This document shows, piece by piece, positions 12,018 to 22,334 of a stretch of 64,000 nt of DNA (positions within the stretch are counted from its first letter, which is position 1; each line of letters begins with the position of its first letter). The position numbers were made by a program, and so were the translations under genes. This DNA is from Linnemannia hyalina (lineage: Eukaryota > Mortierellomycota > Mortierellomycetes > Mortierellales > Mortierellaceae), in contig JAHRHY010000010.1 in NCBI GenBank assembly GCA_019671135.1, positions 558,001-622,000 of the forward strand. The letters are read 5' to 3'. The notes under the pieces are model-generated. The model saw nothing but the letters and a program-made list of their open reading frames with translations, was not told where the DNA came from and made no database searches.

Positions 12018-13440
12018 ATTTCGACCGACAACAATTTTAGAGACTTTTGGTGATTGTGTTCTGTTGCAAAGAAAGGTGAATGATGTGCCCGAAAAAAGGC
12101 AGAAAGTTGCAGATGTGAAGAAGAGGTGAAAGTGAGAAGGAAGGAAGGACAGGTATTGCTGAGGGTCCATGGAGTATAATGCTTCTGCATTTATTCTCGC
12201 AAGTCGCACCCGAATAGAATGATCCAAACAACTCCCCTTTTTCACAAAGCCCTCCCTATTGTATAGTCATCAGCTCTCTTTCTCTTTCTCTCTTCGACCT
12301 CCTTTGCCTTTGATGCCAATGTGATCCGACATGGCAGTAAACTTGCGCCTCAACCTTAAATCTGAGTAGATATGATAAGAGTCGTGGTGTTAGTGCAAAA
12401 GGGAAGATAAGACGTAAACATCGTGCATGAACTTAGCGAATGGCACCTCAAAAAAAAAAAAAAAAGACGACTGCTGTGCTGAGTATCTATTATTACCGCG
12501 CACCTTTTCGGCAACGATTCAAAGATCAATCGCTCGCTCTTTTCCTGTACATCCTGATCCACCTTCCACACCAGATTACAAATAAAGATCCGGCATCCAT
12601 GATCGATATCACTAGAAGGGAAGACATAAAGGTGTGGTCAGATTAATATCAAAGTTAGATTCGTTTATTAGGCAATCGAACAAGCTCAGACAGAAAATTT
12701 CTTTACCAAGGCGCCGGAGAGCATTGAGACGATATCCTGGATCGCATATCCTAGAAAAGTCAAACAATCATTTCAGAACGATTTAAGCTTGAAAAAAAAA
12801 AGGTGCACGCATTACGGGCGAAGCAGAGACGAAATGGAACAGTGGTCGTCCTCTTTGCCAACAAGAAAAAAAAGGGCGAACGTCGGAATGAGGACGAAGT
12901 CCAAAACTGGATGGGAGTCATGGTGAATGAAAGGATGCAAAGCCATCTTTTTCAACCTGAAGATAATCGTTTTCTACGGATGGAGGACCAGCGGCATTTG
13001 TCCATGCGAATGTAGATGCGGTATCGTTTTTTTGTGGCGAGGAAAAAGAAAGGGAAAGTGAGAAAAAAAACGAAAAAGGCACCTAACAAGAACACTTGGT
13101 CAAAGCAGACCATGCGCCACATGACACCCAAAGGGCTACATTGAACAAAGGGCCATCACGCTGTCCCCTTGCAAAAAAATGATGCCATGTGCACAGAACA
13201 TCCAAGGTCGGCATGGCATGGCGGACTGACAATTGACAGCTAAAAGTCCAATCAGGCCACAAAGCACGTAGTCTCCTAGCATCTTGCGTTACCAACATGG
13301 CCGTTAAAAAGATGATATTGTATTGAAGTAGAAGAAATGTAGATATAAAATAAAAGTTAAAGTACATGAGAAAGGTCGCGTTTGCTAAACCAGTAAAGGG
13401 TGAGGAACAAAATAGTACTACAAGAATTTTTTGCCACAGT
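12018..13440. other. Intergenic, no gene recognised
   Basis: Holds the promoter and leader of the carboxylesterase next to 12018. An A-run lies at about 12451-12466. Several frames of 60-70 codons run through the stretch on both strands, but none shows a fold, signal peptide or consistent codon bias. Confidence 0.4.
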
Positions 13441-13960
13441 TCATGCGAGAGTCGAAAAGCGGAAAAGAAAACGACTCTTGCTATCGCTAACCTTGGCATG
13501 CCAAAAGTAATTACTCCCAAGGCTACCAAGTATCTCATCCCCACCAACAACCTTAAGCCTGTACCAAGCCTGACGAGACCCCTTGCCCGTATCATACCTA
13601 TGCAACGTGAACCCAGACCCCGATGCTTTGACCAATAGACCTTCTTTTCGCCTTTCTGGGTAACCCAATTCTCGGCAAAGCCAGACCAATATCTGTAACC
13701 AATCGAGTACTCCTTGTTCTCCCAAAGCGTCCCGGGACGATCCATACACTCCCATCCACTTTCATGGGTGTAGTCCCAGGTGTTGCAGAACCTGAGGCAG
13801 TACAGGTTGTCGTTTGGGCTGGAGAACACGGGGTATCCTTGACCGGGGAACTCGGTTTGGTTCTCTATACCATGATGGCTCCAAAACCCGGTCTCTACTC
13901 CGGAACTCTTACGTATGATAAAGCTTGGTCTAATATACCAGAGTGATCGGCGAAGCAAAA
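13441..13960 (-). pseudogene. Unknown protein-coding remnant with an apparent frameshift
   Basis: On the minus strand a frame rich in Trp, Tyr and Cys runs from about 13960 to 13640 (segments such as YCLRFCNTWDYTHE, GWECMDRPGTLWE, YRYWSGFAENW). The protein-like character then continues in a different frame from about 13640 to 13441 (ASGSGFTLHRYDTGKG, QAWYRLKVV, LGSNYFWHA). No GT-AG intron fits the junction near 13640, so a one- or two-base shift is the simplest reading. The family is not recognised; the composition suggests a small secreted or lectin-like protein. A real gene with a mis-seen junction, or chance open frames, remain possible. Confidence 0.35.
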
Positions 13961-14870
13961 TGGTTAGCTTAGGTCCGATTTTTTTGAGTCGTGATTGAGT
14001 TTTTCCATCAACAACACATTGATGGCTAGCGCCTACCTTTGGATTTTGTCGCGTATCCCTTTTTTTTTTGTTTGTTTCTTTTCCTTTTTTTCCGAGCAAC
14101 GGAAGGATTTTTTTTCATTCCGGCGGGAAACCTGTTTCCTTCACATCCTTCGATGCCTTTTGTTTTCTGGCTGTTTTATTTTCCGTTCGCGGTGCTAACA
14201 TATGGTGCGCCCTGTCGCCATCCATCTACAATTTTCAACAGACGTCAAGCCTCCTCCAACCTTAGCCCCCTTCCACTCCTTCGTGGAGAAAAGGATATTT
14301 TGCTGGGCATTCACCCTATTGGTGTGCAACAGATGAGATTATCTTGTTTTACAAAAACGACCAATATTTCGTTTTTCCTTAGCATTTTTGTGCCATTTGA
14401 CAGTTAAGCGCTGGGGCATTTTTTCTTATGCACATGGCACTATCGTCTATCAGCCATCGATGAGCGGGTGCAACTTTGCTCTCTTCCAAAATGAACTTAT
14501 TTTCCGAGGCCCAATTGATGCAACACGCCTCAGCCATGTCGCCATTTACGCCATTTACCCGTTTTCCGTGCTCAATTTTTCTTTCCAAACGAGTGACTGG
14601 CAACCTTCTTTTCTTTTTGCTTCACCTCATTCACCCTTCATACCGACACTATGCTCGCTTCTATCCCTTCCTTCCTTACCCATGGCGTCTATCCTTTCAT
14701 TATTTTCGTCTTCACTTTCTAGATCTCGTTTTACAAAACTCATTATTCATCGCCCACGCCGGTTGAACTCTTTCAATGTTCTCTCGGACTAGGTAAATGT
14801 TCAGTCTGAACAATCAGCATGCAAGAGTTTGGGCGTTGTGGCGAGACCCTCTGTTGTTCCAACAAGATCT
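13961..14870. other. Intergenic, pyrimidine-rich plus strand
   Basis: Long T- and TC-rich tracts (about 14050-14180 and 14570-14700) give several low-complexity frames but no recognisable protein. The right end forms the upstream region of the dioxygenase gene. Confidence 0.4.
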
Positions 14871-14875
14871 CCAAG

Positions 14876-14883
14876 TATAAAAA
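14876..14883 (+). promoter_or_regulatory. TATA box of the dioxygenase gene
   Basis: TATAAAAA sits 95 bases before the ATG at 14971. The spacing suits a core promoter with a short leader, and the gene's strong codon bias fits a highly expressed TATA-type gene. Confidence 0.6.
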
Positions 14884-14970
14884 CGACACTTCATCCCCCC
14901 CTTTTTCATCACCAAATCAACAACACAAACCTTCCCAATAAACAACCAACGAACAACAACTCTCACAACA

Positions 14971-16171
14971 ATGGCTCCCTCCATCGCTCCCTCTGACAAC
15001 GTCGTCCTCTCCTCTACCGAGAAGGATGCCTCCCTCGCCGACCGCAACACCTTCGCCACCCGCGTCGCCGGTAAGGGCGCTGACCCCGAGAAGAAGGCCC
15101 TCTTCGCCAGCGTCACCAAGCGCATCGATTACACCCCAAAGATCGGAACCGAGTTGCACGGCATCAAGCTCGCCGAGTTGACCGATCAGCAGGCCGAGGA
15201 GCTCGCCGCCTTCATTGCCGAGCGTGGTGTCGTCTTCTTCCGCGACCAGGAGGGCTTGGACCGCAAGGAGCACGTCAAGCTCGGCCAGCGCTGGGGTCCC
15301 CTCCACGTCCACCCCTTGGTTCCCCATGACCAGGAGAGCCCCGAGCTCATCGTCTTGGACTCCCGCCTCAGGTATGTCACTCCTCTTGGTTGCTCTTTAT
15401 TGATGCCACTTCTAAGACCTTCTTTATTCATTGAAAACCATGCACCTCATCCTAACCATACCTTACTTCTACTCTATTCATTCGACTAGCCCTCCCGGCA
15501 GCTACAACACCAACAACTCGTGGCACTCGGATGTGTCGTTCGAGCCCTACCCCTCTTCGTTCTCGATCCTCAAGTTTGAGGAAATCCCCGAGGCTGGCGG
15601 TGATACCATCTGGTCGAACGGCTACCAGCTCTACGACAACCTCTCCCAGCCCCTCAAGACCCTTCTTGAGGGCCTCACCGCCACCCACACCTCAGACCGT
15701 TTCCGTGAGTTCCAGGCCAAGACCGGCCGCAAGGCCTTTGGCAAGTTGAATGACTCTGTCCACCCCGTCGTCCGCACCAACCCCATCACCGGCTGGAAGT
15801 CTGTCTTCACCAACTCGGTTTTCACCCGTGAGATCAACGGTCTTTCGCCCACCGAGTCCAAGTGGATCCTCGAGTACCTCAACGACCTTACCTCCAAGCG
15901 TCTCGACTACCAGGTCCGATTCTCCTGGAAGAAGGACTCTGTTGCTATCTGGGATAACCGCTCGACCTTCCACACTGGTGTCCCAGACTTCCAGCCTTAC
16001 TTCCGCAAGGGTGTTCGTGTCACTGTCTCTGGTGAGGCTCCTTACTACGATGCTGAAAACAGCGGTACCCAGGCTGAGGCCTTCAAGAAGACCGCTGATG
16101 CCATCATTGCCAAGCAAGAGAAGGAGGCTGCTGAGAAGTCCAACGTTGACCCTGCTCTTCAGCTCGCTTAA
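14971..16171 (+). CDS. TauD/TfdA-family alpha-ketoglutarate-dependent dioxygenase
   Basis: Predicted cytosolic Fe(II)/2-oxoglutarate oxygenase of the sulfonate/taurine dioxygenase type (as yeast Jlp1), which would release sulfite from organic sulfonates; substrate unproven. Two exons, 14971-15371 and 15490-16171, split an AGC serine codon and give 360 residues, typical for the family. The iron ligands are visible: H146 and D148 in WHSD, and H295 in STFHTGV. The Arg in RKGVRVTVSG is suited to bind 2-oxoglutarate. The early ERGVVFFRDQ segment is also characteristic. The final 45 residues form a charged helical tail. Codon use is extremely C-biased, more than in neighbouring genes except tubulin. 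AATAAA follows the stop at 16294. Confidence 0.9.
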
Positions 16172-16293
16172 GCAACCTTTTCGTCTTTCCCCCATCTCTC
16201 TCTACATCCATTTTCATTATATATGTATATATCATTACCACTCTTTGTCAAAACACAGTATGTTTGAGTTGAGTGAAGCCCATTCCCTTCAAT

Positions 16294-16299
16294 AATAAA
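16294..16299 (+). terminator. Polyadenylation signal of the dioxygenase gene
   Basis: AATAAA lies 123 bases after the stop codon. Confidence 0.5.
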
Positions 16300-16550
16300 A
16301 ACGGTATCCTCACATTCACTTCCCAACTGCCTGCGTTAGATCAAATACGAATGATCAGTGATAAAATAAGGGACATGCAAATCAACGAAGGTAAAATTTG
16401 GTGGCGTTGTTTGTACTGTTTCACTGATAAAAAAAAAACATACGCAGCATTCAATTGTTTAGTCTTTCCACGATGGGAAAAAAAAATGCACTACTTTATT
16501 CTGAAGTAGAAGGAGGGTGGAGAGGGATGGAGTGTGGATATGAGGTGCGT

Positions 16551-16796
16551 CTGAGCGATCTTGATAAGGAGCTTGCCGGTAGACTTTCGGCCCTGGAGAT
16601 CCAAGTGAGCCTACTGGACCTCATCAAAGGAGTAGATCTTATAGATATCGATCTTCTGCCGTCCCTTTGGCCAAGTGCTCTGCCAACTCTCCGTACAAAA
16701 CTCATCAAATTTCCTCACAGGTCATGATGTAGTTGTCCCAAGTCTTGTCCAGGTTACCTTCACATTCTTACCTGACAAACGAACCAAGAGGAAAGG
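16551..16796 (-). pseudogene. Decayed C-terminus of an NADPH:quinone oxidoreductase (zeta-crystallin-like)
   Basis: Only the last ~75 codons of a zinc-independent quinone reductase can be read, and only by changing frame. From high to low coordinates: an LSGKNVKVT strand (about 16787-16752), WDNYIMTCEE, then YGELAEHLAKG in another frame, then KIDIYKIYSFDEVQ, an in-frame TAG at 16613-16611, AHLDLQGRKSTGKLLIKI, and the end near 16551. The order and spacing match the conserved C-terminus of the family (Y-S-F-D-E-V-Q-x-A-H ... R-K-S-T-G-K). At least two frameshifts plus one nonsense codon make it non-functional. No upstream Rossmann segment was found, so most of the gene is gone. Confidence 0.72.
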
Positions 16797-17431
16797 ATGG
16801 ATGAGAACAGCGAAGGAAGAGAAGAATGAGAACCATTGCCTCTTTTTATACCTCTTTACATGAATTCTAACTGCAAAAGGATAAAAAGTTGTTAAGCCTG
16901 GCCTTGGGCATTGGGCTTCATGCCGACACTATGAGTCGGTGCATCCCATTAGACAGAACAGTAGGGCGACGCATCGATTGAAATGATGAGTGGTTGTTGA
17001 GACAACGATGACGACTTGTGTGAAGAAACGAAGGACGTGCACATTCAATGACAACCAAAAAAAAATAATTAGAAATAGAGGACGAAGAGGCCATTGCGCT
17101 AATTTGAATGATAGATCGGCCCCTGATGCCAACCAAAAAATGCAACAATTAGCTGAAACTGAAACTCTTGTTCTTTGTAAGCCAGGCAGAGCCAGCCTAT
17201 CACCTCAACCTTCTCATCTCAGCAACCCCAATATGCATCTTTTACACATGCAAACATGCCAAGGAAGCATTCATGGGTCAAAATGATTTGGTATATTACA
17301 AGGAGCAGTTCAATGATACAGGTTGTAGGGGAATACTATCTATCGTCGCCAAAGCAACAATGGAAGGAAGAATTAAGGATAAAGGTGTAATGAAGAAAGA
17401 GAAAGAGCGAGTGGAAGGGATGGTTTGTGTT
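16797..17431. other. Intergenic, no gene recognised
   Basis: Spacer between the quinone reductase remnant and the 3' end of cystinosin. Short frames on both strands show no protein character. Confidence 0.4.
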
Positions 17432-18588
17432 TTAGTGACGGGTGGAATGCTGAGAATCATCAAACCCCAACTCGAGATCCTTCATGCTCGCTGGCCGAGA
17501 GATCCTAGCATCCTCACGCTGGATGCTCGAATACGTCTTATGACCAGGCGACAACAACAACTTCTTGCTCTCACGCGCCTCACCATTGTTCTCCACCATC
17601 GACAGGGGTGCATAAAAGTCCTCGCGGTTGCGGTACAGGATAAAATGCTGAGTCATAAAGACCAAGTCGAACGCAATGCTCAAGAAGCCCAATCCAAACT
17701 TGACAGGATCGCCCGAGATGCCGGACCAGTCTCCAGAGATGTACGCATCGAGGACCAATTGACCGATACTGAGTGCGCCGCCAGTGAAATCCAGGAGGAT
17801 GTTGTGGATGCTCCAGCCAACGGTCGATTGGGAGGCATAGTTGAGGTAGACCTGAGGGCAGTACTTGATGAAACTGATGCCGAGTTTGATATAGCTGAGG
17901 TAGTAGAGGAGGTCGATCCACTGCGAAGTGCCGGCGTAGGCTGCGCCAAAGACGATCGAAGCGCCAAAGGTGCTGATCAGGATTAGAAGCTTTGTGGGGC
18001 TAGAGACTTTCTGACCCTCATCGCGCTAAATTGGGCGTAAGGAAATATATTAGGGTGGTTAGAATGGTCTCCTTTTTTGTGGTGTCTGATGCACACACCG
18101 TTGCTCATATGAGGGGCACGCGTCGTTCGTTCGTCGTCCCTAGCAAAAATGGCGTGCTCCCCTTCTCGCCAAAAATCAACGAAAAAAATTCTAATAGAGA
18201 TAGGGGCCGCTCTCATTTGTCATGATTCTTTTGGTTGGTTGCATACCTTGTAAATAAGTGTCTGGAAGAGAGTAAAGGACGAAAGGATGAGGGCATGGAC
18301 AGAAAAGAAGACATCGTTGACGCGGACGAGGTTGTCCTGTCCATCGTTGCGCTTCCTGTATTCCTCCTGGACCTCGGGGCTGTAATAGAAGGAGAGGTTG
18401 AAGATCGAATAGCAGAGGAAGCCGAGGACGTTGAGGTAGATGAAATCCATTGAGAGACCCTGGACGGATTTGCGGCGCCAGTTGAGGATCGCTTGTGGGT
18501 AAAAGGAGGCGGACCAGGCGATAAAGTAGGCCCAGCCGATGATGTGGGAGAGGATCTCTCCGAACCCTTGTTGTGCTGCAGTGTCCAT
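17432..18588 (-). CDS. CTNS: Cystinosin, lysosomal/vacuolar cystine-proton symporter
   Basis: Seven-helix PQ-loop transporter exporting cystine from the vacuole (yeast counterpart Ers1). Two exons, 18588-18247 and 18025-17432, give 311 residues, slightly shorter than the human protein because the long glycosylated N-terminal domain is absent, as in other fungi. Both PQ loops are present: YPQAILNWRRKSVQGLS near residue 30 and CPQVYLNYASQSTVGWS near residue 165, the second followed by the conserved LLDFTGG segment. The C-terminal ~50 residues are hydrophilic and cytosolic. Human cystinosin ends with a GYDQL sorting motif; this tail lacks it. The 221-base intron falls between the first and second halves of the transporter. 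The head-to-head neighbour is mitochondrial uS5. Confidence 0.9.
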
Positions 18589-19246
18589 GGTGTCTGTGTG
18601 TATATGAAAGTGTAGTTGTTGTGGAGTCGTTGTAGAGTTGTAGTTGTTGATATAAAGAAAAGGCGAATTGAAGTGAAATGATTGCTTGAGTGTTGCTTGT
18701 AGCTAGCCGTGTTCCTGTAGGGTATGAGTGACAGAGAGGATGTTGATCCGGGGGTATGAAAGGGTATAAGGAGGAGAAGTGGCAGGGAAGAAAGCGTTGT
18801 GGGAAAAAGAAAGAGCAAGCGAGCCAATGGCTACTTATATGAAGAAAAAAGAAGGGTGGTGTATTTGTCACCCAAAGGGCCAAAGAGTAAAGAGAAAAGA
18901 CACATCGGACGGAACCCCACAACAATAGAGCGATGGCGTGCTCGACCCTAGACAAAGTTGCGCAATTTCTGCGGCTATTCATTAATCAGCGGACTCACAG
19001 ACAGGTACGGAGGGAACGAGCCTGTCGAACAAAAGGGCCCAAACCGAATTAGGCAAGTATCTTGGGAAGAGCAATGGATCGCATGAGCTATATTCTCCTC
19101 TCTCCTCCCTCATAGCAACCGAAAAGAAGCAGTCCCCTAGGACATACTCGAGTAAACAAGCCGATCAACTCTACTCCCGAGCGAATGCATCACTCAGTTT
19201 GCATCCCTCGCTTTCTCTCTCTTTCTTCACATCAACGACAACGATA
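18589..19246. other. Divergent promoter region between CTNS and MRPS5
   Basis: A 658-base gap serves two genes transcribed outward. On the minus side, just before CTNS, the leader is A/C-rich; on the plus side, CT-rich tracts (19205-19230) precede the uS5 start. No TATA box is obvious on either side. Confidence 0.5.
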
Positions 19247-20391
19247 ATGGCATCACCAGCATTGTGGCAGCGTTGCATCGCCGCGTCCGCCTTGGCTTCG
19301 ACCTCCAGGAATGGTAATTGAATACAATACAACCACCAACCAGCAAGAACAACAGCGATGCTCTCACACAGGCGCCTGTTGCGAATATTCAGGAACAAAC
19401 AAGCAAGAGTGGCAGGAGACCACCGGGAAACACGGATCATACTACAAGGACCTTATATCTAACCACCACCACGTACATTGAAACTTGTGAACTCAATAGT
19501 CACCAGAACATTCACCACCACAACAGCCGTCGCCATGGCCCGCCAACGCCCAGGAGCATCAAAGCCCACAGTCGCTCGCGTCCCAGGACTCGACCACCCA
19601 GGAACGCTTCACAACCTCTCAGAGATCCACCCCCTCCTCGACCACTACCCCCGCAAGACCGATCAGGATGGTAGCCTGAACCTCGAGACCCCCAAACTCT
19701 GGGCCTCTGCCCCACCACTGGACAACATGCTCAAGAACCAAGCCGACGACGACGTTGACGAGGCCTCGCTCCCTCACGGATTGACCAAGGATGATTTGAA
19801 AAAGTTCTTGAAGCGCGCTTTGGTTGTCAAGCGTACGTCCAACATGACGACTGCGGGAAAGATCCCCAGCATGTACGCGCTGGTCGTTGTCGGAAACGGA
19901 GAGGGTATTGCGGGATATGGCGAGGGCAAGGATGATGAGGTTGCTCGTGCTGTCCGCAAGGCGACCAACAGAGCCATGAGAAACTTGACTGCCTTTGACC
20001 GTTATGATGATCGCACCATCTACCACGATATCGACCACAAGTTCCACGCCACCAACATCCAATTCCGCTCCCGTCCCCCAGGTAGCCCTTCGACCTTTAT
20101 CTATGCACGCTGTTTTAATGCACCTAAAATTACGATCTGGAACTAACACACGCATTTGTTATCCTAATAGGTTTCGGTAACCGTTGCAACCACTACATTC
20201 ACGAGATTTGCTCGTGCATCGGTATTCTGGATATCAGCGCCAAGGTCTGGGGCTCGCGCAACCCCATGAACGTCATCAAGGCTACCTTCGAGGCCCTTTC
20301 CTTGAAGCAGAAGCTTCCCGAGGACATTGCCCGTGGTCGTGGCAAGCGTGTCGTCGATGTTCAGCATACTTACTACGGCGCCAACGAGTAA
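19247..20391 (+). CDS. MRPS5: Mitochondrial small-subunit ribosomal protein uS5m
   Basis: Component of the mitochondrial 30S-like ribosomal subunit. Three exons, 19247-19313, 19500-20081 and 20171-20391, yield 289 residues. Exon 1 (22 codons) encodes an Arg/Ala/Ser-rich presequence starting MASPALWQRCIAAS, and exon 2 continues VTRTFTTTTAVAMARQ, so the ATG at 19533 that would also open the frame is probably internal. The S5 N-terminal dsRBD-like domain is clear: KRTSNMTTAGKIPSMYALVVVG, then GEGIAGYGEGK. The C-terminal domain shows NHYIHEICSCIGILDISAKVWGSRNPMN. Both introns split glycine/valine codons in phase 1. Spacing from cystinosin suggests a shared divergent promoter. Confidence 0.88.
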
Positions 20392-20933
20392 GAAACTGGA
20401 TATTTTACAAAACAGGAAAAACAAACAGGATATCTCAGTCTCTTCAGGATCACTCAACAAACCCCCCATCACTCCCCCTCCCCCCAACCATGTGTACAAT
20501 AATTATCGATAGAGAAAAGAAAACGGCTGGTTTGGAACGATTAAAGCAACCCCTCCCTTCAATTAGCATGAAAAAAATCGCATCTATCCTAGTCAGCGGA
20601 GTGAAGTGAGTGAGGAAGGGTATCCTAACAAATTGGGAAGGCGCAAAACTCCGTGTTTTTCTGGTTTGCTTGTTTTGTGATTTATTTGTCAAAATATTAT
20701 CGGGGCCCTTTGTGGTGTTTGTTGGGCTGAATTGAGATACTAAGCACAGATGGTCCGTGTTCAATCCGAGAAGGGTTTCCTCCTCCTCCTCCTCCTCCTT
20801 CTCCTCCTGTCCATCCCTCTGTCCAGTGGATCGACTCTTTGCCGGACAAACATCGCTTTCCTTACAAACGTAGTTACAGTCTCAGACTTACTCGTACACT
20901 CTCCCACTCTACCCTGCCAGAACCTCTGGCTTC
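20392..20933. other. Convergent 3' region, no gene
   Basis: Lies between the stops of MRPS5 (+) and the coiled-coil gene (-). It carries a (TCC)n-type tract at about 20777-20811; nothing else is seen. Confidence 0.4.
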
Positions 20934-22334
20934 TCAAGCAACGAGTGCAGATCCGGCACAGACATCCAACAACTGAACCTTGAGATCCTGGTTCTCGCTC
21001 TCCAACGAATCGACATACTCGGACGCCTGTGCATGCTGCATTCTTAGAGCTTGGAACTTGGCCAACAACTTGGGATGCTCGACCGCGAAATCATAACCGA
21101 CACTGTTGACTGTACAAGCAACTGGAGCAGCCTGGAGGGCATTGAGGTCAGAGTTACTCTCGACGGAGCTGGGTGAGGTGCTGGAAGACTTGAGGCTGTT
21201 GTTAGAGGCGGACTCTGTCAGATCACCAGCAGCACGATCAGTGCAGGTGGTGCCAGAAAGGACGGATGCTGATTGAGAGGTTGTTGCGGCAATAATGGCT
21301 GCGGCCGTGATAGGGACGATGCTCTCCAATGTGGCGCTCTTTGGCACTGGAGCTGCCCCAACGGCGGTCTCGATCTTGGCAACAGGAACGAGGATGGGCT
21401 CTGGTGTGAGGGGTTGCTCTAGACGGGCCTTTTCTCGCTCAAGGTTCAATACCTCTGTGCCTAGACGGTCGACCTTCTCCAACAGCTCTTTGATCTGGGC
21501 ATCCTTGCGTGCATTCTCCTCCTCCAGAGCCTTGATCCGGTCCAGATCAACACTGCTGCTGCTCTCTGCCGTCGTGGCTGTCGGTGCCTCTGTTGTTGCC
21601 ACTGCTCCTGCTGGTTGTGCCTGTTCCTCCTTTGTCGCCTTCTCTTCTAACACTACCTCCTCGCCCTTCTTCTTCCCTTTTGCCTCCTTCTCCGTGGTGT
21701 CCTCCTGGATTCTCGCCGCCTGCAATTGAGCCTTCAACCCATCGCACTCCTCCGTCCTCACCCTAACTTCCCTCTCAACCTCCAAAACCCTCTCCCTCAA
21801 CCCCATAATCTCCCCCTCCTTCACCTCCTTCTCACTCTTAATCTCAGCCCTCTGCGCATGAACCTGTCGATGGGCCAAAATCAACTCCTCCTTCAATCCT
21901 GTCAGATACCGTTCCAACTCTACAATCTTGGCCCTCAGCGTCGAGTTCTCGATATTCAGCTTGGACGTGTTGCCAATGCTCGGGAACCGGCGCAGACCGC
22001 TATTCGCGTTATTGTTATGACGATGATGATGGTCAGGGTGGTGGGTGTTGTGGTGGGTCTGGTTATGCGCGGCTGTAGAAGGAGTAGAGTTCACGGAGGA
22101 TTCGCGTTGGTGGTGGTGGTGGTGGCGGTGGTTCACGGTTTGGCTCTTGCCGATGACAGAGGTGCGAGGGGAGACGGCGTTGGTGGGAGTCGAGGATCCA
22201 GAAGAACTAGTAGTGTTGCTGAGGTGCGCGCCGATATCCGAGACTGGGGGCGTGGTAGGCTGCCGCTGGGTTCCGGGGACAGGGATCGGTCCAGAGATGG
22301 GTTGCATCGTCGTCGTAGAGTCGGCTGCTGGCAT
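20934..22334 (-). CDS. Uncharacterised coiled-coil protein
   Basis: Single-exon frame of 466 residues, not assigned to a family. Residues 1-112 are disordered (Pro/Ser/Thr) with His runs at ~70-75 and ~95-106. Residues ~125-212 form a long coiled coil starting KLNIENSTLRAKIVELERYL, the most conserved-looking part. A Lys/Glu-rich linker and an Ala/Thr-rich patch follow, then a second heptad region (~265-310), a Ser/Ala-rich linker, and a short third coil before the C-terminus. No catalytic motif, signal peptide or membrane span is present. A donor-like site at about 22962 and an acceptor-like CAG at about 22362 suggest an intron in the 5' leader. A cytoskeletal or polarity scaffold is plausible but unproven. 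Confidence 0.7.
   Translation of the reverse strand: MPAADSTTTMQPISGPIPVPGTQRQPTTPPVSDIGAHLSNTTSSSGSSTPTNAVSPRTSVIGKSQTVNHRHHHHHQRESSVNSTPSTAAHNQTHHNTHHPDHHHRHNNNANSGLRRFPSIGNTSKLNIENSTLRAKIVELERYLTGLKEELILAHRQVHAQRAEIKSEKEVKEGEIMGLRERVLEVEREVRVRTEECDGLKAQLQAARIQEDTTEKEAKGKKKGEEVVLEEKATKEEQAQPAGAVATTEAPTATTAESSSSVDLDRIKALEEENARKDAQIKELLEKVDRLGTEVLNLEREKARLEQPLTPEPILVPVAKIETAVGAAPVPKSATLESIVPITAAAIIAATTSQSASVLSGTTCTDRAAGDLTESASNNSLKSSSTSPSSVESNSDLNALQAAPVACTVNSVGYDFAVEHPKLLAKFQALRMQHAQASEYVDSLESENQDLKVQLLDVCAGSALVA

Noticed and set aside
13083..14099. 338-codon frame on the minus strand taken as one intact gene
   Set aside because: Protein-like character is confined to 13960-13640; before and after it the frame reads as hydrophobic or random sequence, and the signal moves to another frame after 13640.
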